Assembly (NCBI RefSeq): GCF_014196835.1
Contig: NZ_JACIEK010000006.1
Location: forward strand, 1-64,000
Reading direction: 5' to 3'
Source: Aureimonas pseudogalii
Lineage (GTDB): Bacteria > Pseudomonadota > Alphaproteobacteria > Rhizobiales > Rhizobiaceae
DNA length: 64,000 nt
Made by a program: the position numbers and the translations under genes. This document shows, one piece after another, positions 57,737-64,000 of the stretch. Each line of letters starts with the position of its first letter. The first letter of the stretch is position 1. The notes under the pieces were generated by a model, which did no database searches, was not told the origin of the DNA, and was given only the letters and a program-made list of their open reading frames with translations.

Positions 57737-59623
57737 ATGCTGAACCAATTGCGACGCGGCGCCTCCGGTTGGGTCGCCAAGGTGTTTCTCGCGGGTTTGG
57801 CGGTCAGCTTCGTCGGCTGGGGCATCGCCGACGTCCTGCGCTCGCCCGGCTCGGGAAGCCAGGTGCTGACCGCCGGCGACACCACCGTCTCGGTGCGCCA
57901 GTATCAGGAGGCCTATTCGGAAGGCCTCAACCGCCTGGGCCAGCGCCTGCAGCGCCGGCCGAGCGCCGAAGAGGCCGCGACCTACGGCGTCGATCAGCAG
58001 GTCCTGTCGCAGCTCTCGGCCTTCGCGCTCCTCGACGAGCAGGCCCGCAAGGACGGGATTCGCGTCTCCGACGACGGCCTCATCGGGCTGATCCAGCGCG
58101 ATCCCGCGTTCCACGACGGCTCCGGCCGATTCTCGCGGGCGACGCTGCAGGCGACGCTGCGCAATGCCGGCATGACGGAGGTCATGTATCTCGAGCGCAT
58201 CCGGCGCGCCGCGATCCACGACCAGCTGGTCGCCTCGCTCGCCGATGGCGCCAGCGTTCCCGCCGTCTTCACCGAGGCCCTCGGCGCCTATAGCGGCGAG
58301 CGTCGTACCATGAACTACGTGACGCTGCAGCCGCGCCCCGTCGACGATATCGCCGATCCCAGCGTCGACGAACTCGACGATTTCTTCACCGAGCATCACG
58401 GCGACTACCGCGCCCCGGAATACCGCGGCTTCTCCTACGCGCTCCTTTCGCCCGCCGCCCTCGCCGATCCTGCCACGGTGAGCGACGAGCAGGTCGCCGC
58501 CTTCTACGAGGCCAACAAGGCGCGCTATACGACGCCCGAACGCCGGCAGGTCGAGCAGGTCGTCTTCCCCGACCGTGCGGCGGCCGACCGCGCGGCGTCT
58601 GCGATCGCCGGCGGCACCAGCCTGGCCGATGCCGCGAGTGCAGCCTCGCTGACAGTCGCCGATCTCGGCCGCGTGCCGCGCTCAGCCATCCCGAACGCGA
58701 CGCTCGCCGACGCGGCCTTCTCAGCGTCCGTGGGCACGCCGACGCCGGTAATCGACGGGCCGTTCGGTCCCGTGATCCTGCTGGTTCGCGCGATCGAGTC
58801 GGAGGTCGTCCGTCCGCTCGACGCGGTTCGCGACGAGGTGCGCCAGACGCTAGCGCTCGAAGCCGCCAACGCCAAGGTGACCGAGGCCTACACCGCGATC
58901 ACGGATGCGTTGAACAGTGGCGCGCCGCTCTCCGAGGCGCTGCAGCAGGCCGGCGTTGCCACCATCACCGTGCCCCCGGTCGATCGCACAGGCACGCAGG
59001 CCGACGGCACACGCGTGGCCGATCTGCCGAGCGAAGCCACCCTTCTTCCGGCCGTGTTCACCGCCGAGCCGGGCGCCGACCCGACGCCCGTCAATTTCGA
59101 CGGCAACAGCTACGTCTTCTTCGACCTCGGCGAGATCACCGAAGCGCGCGACCGCAAGATGGACGAGGTGACCGACCGCGTCACCGCCGACTGGAAGCGG
59201 GACGAGGCAGGGCGACTGGTCGAGGAGCGCGCCCGCGCCTTAGGCGACCGCGTCCGAGGCGGCGAGTCCTTCGCCGCCATGGCCGAGGTGGAGGGCTTGA
59301 CCCTGCAAACCGCCAACTCGGTGACCCGCGAGAGCGGCCCGGCCGTGCTGGGACAGGCCGGAACGCGAGCCGCCTTTTCCGGGCCGCAGGGCACCGTCGC
59401 CCATTCGCCGGCGCTGGCGTCCGGCGAGGCGCTCGTGCTGCAGGTCACCGAGGTCGCCGCCCCCGTCGATCCCGCGTCGAACGTCGCCGCGAACGTGCGC
59501 GCCAGCCTCGACGAGACCGTGCGCGACGATCTCTACCAGTCCTATATCGCACGGCTGCAGAAGGTCACGAGCGTCAACTACAACCCCGGCGCCATCGACC
59601 AAGCCAAGGTCGGCGTGCGATGA
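57737..59623 (+). CDS. Periplasmic peptidyl-prolyl isomerase, PpiD-type
   Basis: The 628-residue chaperone is anchored by one N-terminal span (about 14-33 [22 protein letters not shown]), followed by a SurA-like N-domain (about 37-240), a parvulin-type PPIC segment (about 255-370) and a C-domain. It assists folding of outer-membrane and secreted proteins near the Sec translocon. Parvulin residues are divergent, so isomerase activity is uncertain. It overlaps trpD by ATGA. Confidence 0.88.
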   Translation: MLNQLRRGASGWVAKVFLAGLAVSFVGWGIADVLRSPGSGSQVLTAGDTTVSVRQYQEAYSEGLNRLGQRLQRRPSAEEAATYGVDQQVLSQLSAFALLDEQARKDGIRVSDDGLIGLIQRDPAFHDGSGRFSRATLQATLRNAGMTEVMYLERIRRAAIHDQLVASLADGASVPAVFTEALGAYSGERRTMNYVTLQPRPVDDIADPSVDELDDFFTEHHGDYRAPEYRGFSYALLSPAALADPATVSDEQVAAFYEANKARYTTPERRQVEQVVFPDRAAADRAASAIAGGTSLADAASAASLTVADLGRVPRSAIPNATLADAAFSASVGTPTPVIDGPFGPVILLVRAIESEVVRPLDAVRDEVRQTLALEAANAKVTEAYTAITDALNSGAPLSEALQQAGVATITVPPVDRTGTQADGTRVADLPSEATLLPAVFTAEPGADPTPVNFDGNSYVFFDLGEITEARDRKMDEVTDRVTADWKRDEAGRLVEERARALGDRVRGGESFAAMAEVEGLTLQTANSVTRESGPAVLGQAGTRAAFSGPQGTVAHSPALASGEALVLQVTEVAAPVDPASNVAANVRASLDETVRDDLYQSYIARLQKVTSVNYNPGAIDQAKVGVR

Positions 59624-60651
59624 GCGCAGGCCTCAAGCCGATCCTCGCGAAGGTGGCGGATCGCGGCGTACTGACTCGCGAGGAGGCGCGCGCCGCTTTT
59701 GCCGTGCTGATGTCCGGCGAGGCGACCCCCTCGCAAATCGGCGGTTTCCTCATGGCGCTGCGGGTGCGCGGCGAGACGGTGGACGAGATCGCCGGCGCCG
59801 TGGACGTGATGCGCGCCAACATGACGCGCGTCGTCGCACCCGCAGGGGCGATCGACATCGTAGGCACCGGCGGCGACCATTCCGGCACCTACAACGTCTC
59901 GACCTGCGCGGCGCTCGTCGTGGCTGGCTGCGGGGTGACGGTGGCCAAGCACGGCAATCGCGCTCTTTCCTCGCAGTCCGGCGCGGCCGACGTTCTCCAG
60001 GCGCTGGGAGTCAATGTGGACCTCTCGCCGAGCGAAATCTCGGCCGTGATCGCCGAGGCCGGGATCGGCTTCATGTTCGCGCCCTCACACCATGCTGCGA
60101 TGCGCTTCGTGGGCCCAAGCCGTGTCGAGCTGGGCACCCGCACGATCTTCAACATGCTGGGGCCGCTCGCCAATCCGGCTGGCGTGCGTCGCCTGCTCGT
60201 CGGCGTCTACGCGCCGGAGTGGACCCGACCGGTGGCCGAGGCGCTTCGCTCGCTCGGCGCCGAGAAGGCTTGGGTCGTCCACGGCGACGGGCTTGACGAG
60301 ATGACGGTCTGCGGGCCCACCGATGTCGCGGCGCTCGACGGCGATGCCATCGAGACCTTCACCCTCGAGCCTGAAGACCTTGGTCTCGCGCGCCGTCCGC
60401 TCGCCGAGATCCGCGGGGGAGACGCATTCCGCAACGCGGAGGCCCTCAAGGCGGTGCTGCGGAACGAGGACAGCGCCTATCGCGACATCGTGCTCCTCAA
60501 TGCCGCCGGCGCGCTGATCGTCGCCGACCGGGCCGCTTCGCTCGAAGACGGTCTGCAGCTTGCCCGCGCCTCGTTGGCGGAAGGGCGTGCGGCTCGAGCG
60601 CTCGAAACGCTCGTTACCGCAACCCATCGCCCAAACGGAGACGCCCGATGA
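59620..60651 (+). CDS. trpD: Anthranilate phosphoribosyltransferase
   Basis: The 343-residue enzyme transfers phosphoribose to anthranilate. PRPP site [14 protein letters not shown] and anthranilate site [21 protein letters not shown] are intact. It overlaps ppiD by 4 bases and trpC by 4 bases. The trpDC-moaC-moeA-lexA order is typical of Hyphomicrobiales. Confidence 0.96.
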   Translation: MSAGLKPILAKVADRGVLTREEARAAFAVLMSGEATPSQIGGFLMALRVRGETVDEIAGAVDVMRANMTRVVAPAGAIDIVGTGGDHSGTYNVSTCAALVVAGCGVTVAKHGNRALSSQSGAADVLQALGVNVDLSPSEISAVIAEAGIGFMFAPSHHAAMRFVGPSRVELGTRTIFNMLGPLANPAGVRRLLVGVYAPEWTRPVAEALRSLGAEKAWVVHGDGLDEMTVCGPTDVAALDGDAIETFTLEPEDLGLARRPLAEIRGGDAFRNAEALKAVLRNEDSAYRDIVLLNAAGALIVADRAASLEDGLQLARASLAEGRAARALETLVTATHRPNGDAR

Positions 60652-61445
60652 GCGATATCCTGACGCGAATCGAAGCTTACAAGCGCGAGGAGATCGCGGC
60701 CGCGAAAGCCGCCCGCTCGCTTGCCGATCTCGAATCGATCGCATCCGGCAACGATTCGCCGCGCGGCTTCGCCGCCGCGATCCGCCGCCGACACGAGGTC
60801 GGCGAGTTCGCCCTGATCGCCGAGGTGAAGAAGGCCAGTCCGTCGAAAGGCCTGATCCGCGCCGACTTCGAGCCGGTGTCGCTGGCGCAGGCCTACGAGC
60901 GGGCCGGCGCGGCGTCCCTCAGCATCCTGACCGACGGACCGTCCTTCGCGGGCGATCCGTCCTTCCTCACCAAGGCACGAGCGGGAACCGCGCTGCCCGC
61001 GCTGCGCAAGGATTTCTTGTTCGACACCTACCAAGTGGCGGAAGCCCGCGCCTGGGGCGCCGACGCGATCCTCATCATTCTCGCGGCGGTGGACGATGCC
61101 TGCGCGCGCGACCTCGAAACCGCGGCATTCGACCTCGGCATGGACGTTCTCCTCGAAGTGCACGACGAGGCGGAATTCGATCGCGCGCTGACGCTACGCT
61201 CGCCGCTCCTCGGCATCAACAACCGGAACCTGCGCACCTTCGAGACCGACCTCGCGGTCAGCGAGCGGCTAGCGCGTCTCGTTCCCGCCGACCGGATCCT
61301 CGTCGGCGAAAGCGGGATCTCGACGCACGAAGACTGCCAGCGGCTCGCAAAATGCGGCATCCGCACCTTCCTCGTCGGCGAAAGCCTGATGCGCCAGGAC
61401 GACGTCGAGGCCGCTACCCGTGCGCTGCTGCGGGGCGCGGCATGA
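60648..61445 (+). CDS. trpC: Indole-3-glycerol phosphate synthase
   Basis: The 265-residue TIM-barrel enzyme closes the indole ring. Landmarks: [13 protein letters not shown] with catalytic Lys/Glu, [32 protein letters not shown] and [12 protein letters not shown]. Overlaps moaC by 4 bases (ATGA). Confidence 0.96.
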   Translation: MSDILTRIEAYKREEIAAAKAARSLADLESIASGNDSPRGFAAAIRRRHEVGEFALIAEVKKASPSKGLIRADFEPVSLAQAYERAGAASLSILTDGPSFAGDPSFLTKARAGTALPALRKDFLFDTYQVAEARAWGADAILIILAAVDDACARDLETAAFDLGMDVLLEVHDEAEFDRALTLRSPLLGINNRNLRTFETDLAVSERLARLVPADRILVGESGISTHEDCQRLAKCGIRTFLVGESLMRQDDVEAATRALLRGAA

Positions 61446-61921
61446 CCGGCGCGCTGTCGCATGTCGATGCCGCCGGCGCCGCCTCGATGGTGGATGTCGG
61501 CGACAAGGCCGAGACCGTGCGCATTGCCCGAGCCGAAGGGCTGGTGATGATGGCGGCCGAGACGCTCGACCTTATCCGCGTCAGCGCGATGAAGAAGGGC
61601 GACGTCGTCGCGATCGCGCGGATCGCCGGCATCATGGGCGCCAAGAAGACCCATGAGCTCATTCCGCTCTGCCATCCGCTGATGCTCGAAAAGGTCGGCG
61701 TCGAGATCGAGTTCGAGCCGGCGCTGCCTGGCCTGCGCGTCACGGCGACGGCACGGGTGTCCGGCAAGACCGGCATCGAGATGGAAGCGCTGACGGCCGT
61801 CAGCGTCGCCTGCCTCACCATCTACGACATGGCCAAGGCGGTGGATCGCGGCATGACGATCTCCGGCATCCGGCTTCTCGAAAAGTCGGGCGGACGGTCC
61901 GGAGACTGGAGCGCGTCGTGA
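61442..61921 (+). CDS. moaC: Cyclic pyranopterin monophosphate synthase MoaC
   Basis: The 159-residue enzyme makes cPMP in molybdenum cofactor synthesis. Key residues: [29 protein letters not shown] and [20 protein letters not shown] with KAVDRGM. Starts inside the trpC stop. The moeA GTG overlaps its stop. Confidence 0.96.
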   Translation: MTGALSHVDAAGAASMVDVGDKAETVRIARAEGLVMMAAETLDLIRVSAMKKGDVVAIARIAGIMGAKKTHELIPLCHPLMLEKVGVEIEFEPALPGLRVTATARVSGKTGIEMEALTAVSVACLTIYDMAKAVDRGMTISGIRLLEKSGGRSGDWSAS

Positions 61922-63126
61922 GCCTCGTTCCCGTCGAGGAGGCGCAGGCTCGACTGCTGGAGGGCGCCCGTCCCGTCGCCAAGCGCGAAGAGATCGGCCT
62001 CGCCGATCTCGCCGATCGGATCGCCGCGGTCGATCTCGTGGCACGGCGCACCCAGCCAGATTTCGATGCCTCCGCGATGGACGGCTATGCCGTGCGTGCC
62101 GCCGATCTCGGCGCTACGCCTTGCGATCTCGTCGTCGTCGGCGAGTCCGCGGCTGGGGGGGCGTATGGCCGAACCGTCGCTGCCGGCGAGGCGGTGCGCA
62201 TCTTCACCGGCGCTCCGGTTCCGCAGGGGGCGGACGCCGTGGTCATTCAGGAAAACACCGAGCGTCCTTCGCCGGAAGCGGTGCGGATTCTCCAACCGGT
62301 CGACCCGGGCGGGCACATCCGCCGGGCCGGCAATGACTTCCGAACGGGGGCAATGCTGGTTCCGGCGGGCTCGCGTTTTCGCCCGGCTTCCATCGCCCTT
62401 GCCGCCAGCGGCGGCTATCCGACCGTCGAGGTGCTCCGCCGGCCCCGTGTCGCCATCGCGGCCACCGGCGACGAACTCGTCCTTCCCGGCCAACCCGTCG
62501 GTCCGTCGCAGATCGTCGCCTCCAACGGCTACGGCATCGCGGCGCTGGCGCGCGCGGCCGGTGCGGAAATCCTCGACTACGGGATCGTGCGCGACGACGA
62601 AGCGGCCATCGGCGCCTGCCTCGATCGAGCAGCCGGCGAGGCCGACGTTCTTGTCACCATCGGCGGGGCGTCGGTGGGCGACCACGATCTCATCGGCCCA
62701 GTTCTGAAGGCGAAGGGTGCGACGCTCGACTTCTGGAAGATCGCGATGCGGCCGGGCAAGCCGATGATGGCGGGTCGGCTTGGGTTCTTGCGCATTCTCG
62801 GGCTGCCGGGCAATCCGGCCTCGAGCCTCGTTTCGAGCGAGCTGTTCGTCGTGCCGCTGGTGGAGCGACTGGCGGGCCGGCCCGACCGCGATCGGTGGGT
62901 GCGCGGCCGTCTAGGGGTGGATCTGCCGGCCAACGACCATCGCGCCGAGTTCATGCGCGCCACGCTCGATCAGTCCGAGAGCGACGGCGCCATGATCACG
63001 CCGCTCGGTCGCCAGGACTCGTCGCTGTTGTCGATCTTCGCCGAGGCGACCGCCCTGCTCTACCGGCCCGCCGGCGCCCCGGCGGCGCGTCAGGGAGACG
63101 AATGTCGTTTCATCCCGTTGGGGTGA
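61918..63126 (+). CDS. moeA: Molybdopterin molybdenumtransferase MoeA
   Basis: The 402-residue enzyme inserts molybdate into molybdopterin. [10 protein letters not shown]-type motif ([15 protein letters not shown]), [29 protein letters not shown], and KPGKPMMAG-like segment ([12 protein letters not shown]) are visible. Start GTG 61918 overlaps moaC (GTGA). The SOS box of lexA lies 14 bases after its stop. Confidence 0.95.
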   Translation: MSLVPVEEAQARLLEGARPVAKREEIGLADLADRIAAVDLVARRTQPDFDASAMDGYAVRAADLGATPCDLVVVGESAAGGAYGRTVAAGEAVRIFTGAPVPQGADAVVIQENTERPSPEAVRILQPVDPGGHIRRAGNDFRTGAMLVPAGSRFRPASIALAASGGYPTVEVLRRPRVAIAATGDELVLPGQPVGPSQIVASNGYGIAALARAAGAEILDYGIVRDDEAAIGACLDRAAGEADVLVTIGGASVGDHDLIGPVLKAKGATLDFWKIAMRPGKPMMAGRLGFLRILGLPGNPASSLVSSELFVVPLVERLAGRPDRDRWVRGRLGVDLPANDHRAEFMRATLDQSESDGAMITPLGRQDSSLLSIFAEATALLYRPAGAPAARQGDECRFIPLG

Positions 63127-63140
63127 GGCGAATCCTTGCA

Positions 63141-63155
63141 GAACACAAACGGAAC
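63141..63155 (-). promoter_or_regulatory. SOS box of lexA
   Basis: GAAC-N7-GAAC reads GTTC-N7-GTTC on the other strand, the alphaproteobacterial LexA-binding direct repeat. It lies 40 bases before the lexA start and implies autorepression. Confidence 0.85.
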
Positions 63156-63195
63156 AGATACGTTTGTTCAGGTTTTGTTTTGTTGGAGTGGCGGG

Positions 63196-63924
63196 ATGTT
63201 GACGCGCAAGCAGCACGAGTTGCTGATTTTCATTCAAGAGCGCCTCCAGACGGTCGGCGTCCCACCTTCGTTCGACGAGATGAAGGATGCGCTCGACCTC
63301 AAGTCGAAGTCGGGCATTCATCGCCTCATCACGGCCCTTGAGGAGCGCGGCTTCATTCGCCGCCTGCCGAACCGGGCGCGGGCGCTGGAAGTGCTGAAGC
63401 TGCCCGAGTCGGTCGCGAAGGCGCCGAAGGGGACGCCGGGCTTCGTGCCGAGCTTCGTCGAAGGAACCGGCGGCGCGGCATCGGCCGCGCGCGGCACGAG
63501 CGGCGACTCGGCCAAGCGCTCCACCGATCGTCCGTCGGAGGCCGTCTCCATCCCGATGATGGGCCGAATCGCCGCGGGCGTTCCCATCGCCGCCATCCAG
63601 CAGATCACGCATTCGATCCCCGTGCCGCCCGACATGATCGGACTCGGCGAGCATTATGCGCTCGAAGTGAAGGGCGATTCGATGATCGAGGCCGGCATTC
63701 TCGACGGTGATACCGTCGTGATCCAACGGGCGGATACGGCGACGGCCGGCGAGATAGTCGTGGCGCTCGTGGACGACGAGGAGGCGACGCTGAAGCGCTT
63801 TCGTCGACGCGGCGAATCGATCGCACTGGAAGCGGCCAATCCCGCCTACGAGACGCGGATTCTTCCGTCGCACCGGGTGAAGGTGCAGGGCCGCCTCATT
63901 GGCCTGCTTCGTCGCTACCATTAG
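63196..63924 (+). CDS. lexA: SOS repressor LexA
   Basis: The 242-residue repressor has a winged-helix N-domain ([40 protein letters not shown]), a hinge of about 45 residues longer than in E. coli, the Ala-Gly cleavage site in GRIAAGVP, the nucleophile Ser in [11 protein letters not shown] and Lys in EATLKRF. ATG 63196 has GGAG upstream and follows the SOS box. All self-cleavage residues are present. Confidence 0.96.
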   Translation: MLTRKQHELLIFIQERLQTVGVPPSFDEMKDALDLKSKSGIHRLITALEERGFIRRLPNRARALEVLKLPESVAKAPKGTPGFVPSFVEGTGGAASAARGTSGDSAKRSTDRPSEAVSIPMMGRIAAGVPIAAIQQITHSIPVPPDMIGLGEHYALEVKGDSMIEAGILDGDTVVIQRADTATAGEIVVALVDDEEATLKRFRRRGESIALEAANPAYETRILPSHRVKVQGRLIGLLRRYH

Positions 63925-64000
63925 TGTTTGGGTCCCCCGATGTGGCGGTAGGCATTGGCGGGGCAGCGGCGGCATCGTCGTTCGGCGTCTGCGTTGAAGT
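63921..64000 (-). CDS. Possible C-terminal end of a convergent gene (partial)
   Basis: On the minus strand an open frame enters at the right edge and stops at TAA 63921-63923, overlapping the lexA stop. Only about 25 residues are visible (ends YRHIGGPKH). In related genomes comEC converges on lexA, so this may be its end, but the tail is too short to recognise. Confidence 0.3.
   Translation of the reverse strand, partial: FNADAERRCRRCPANAYRHIGGPKH

Overview
The window reads as one chromosomal segment of a high-GC alphaproteobacterium of the order Hyphomicrobiales. The order hflX-hfq-trkA-ntrXYCB-dusB / ispDF / lipA-lpdA-pdhCBA-ftsB-eno-kdsA-pyrG-secG-tpiA / ppiD-trpDC-moaC-moeA-lexA is the conserved core order of that group. 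The bifunctional IspDF, the lipoylated E1-beta and the direct-repeat SOS box (GTTC-N7-GTTC) are alphaproteobacterial hallmarks. The species cannot be named from the sequence; an Aurantimonadaceae-like genome is a guess.

1 to about 8640 is an integrated element, cut by the left window edge. It ends at a 46-nt 3' fragment of a tRNA-Lys gene (attR). Leftward from there lie a P4-type tyrosine integrase, an AlpA excisionase, a winged-helix replication protein with internal repeats, two unknown genes, a terminase small subunit, a promoter/terminator region with a DnaA box, and a head module with a protease/capsid fusion. Every gene is on the minus strand and most overlap by a few bases. No tail, lysis, portal or large terminase gene is visible. 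The layout resembles a capsid-encoding phage satellite more than a full prophage, but the left part is unseen.

8840-12561 is an fbpABC ferric iron ABC transporter. 12619-23911 is a nearly complete C-P lyase phosphonate locus: divergent regulator phnF; phnGHIJKL plus a hexapeptide transferase; then phnCDE, a DUF1045 2H-phosphoesterase, phnM and phnN. Pho-box repeats precede both phnG and phnC. No phnP is present, so the DUF1045 protein is a candidate replacement. 23917-27256 holds accessory metabolism: asparaginase, type II dehydroquinase, and an SDR with a noncanonical DhaL-like protein.

27967-64000 is core genome: MazG and HflX-Hfq; K+ uptake (TrkA); nitrogen two-component systems (NtrBC, NtrYX) with DusB; isoprenoid synthesis (IspDF); PncC; RatA; lipoate synthase and pyruvate dehydrogenase with a coupled small membrane protein; FtsB; an FNT-family channel; enolase, KdsA, a VOC protein and CTP synthase; SecG; TpiA; PpiD; TrpD, TrpC, MoaC, MoeA; and LexA with its own SOS box. 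Many genes overlap by ATGA, so long co-transcribed units are likely.
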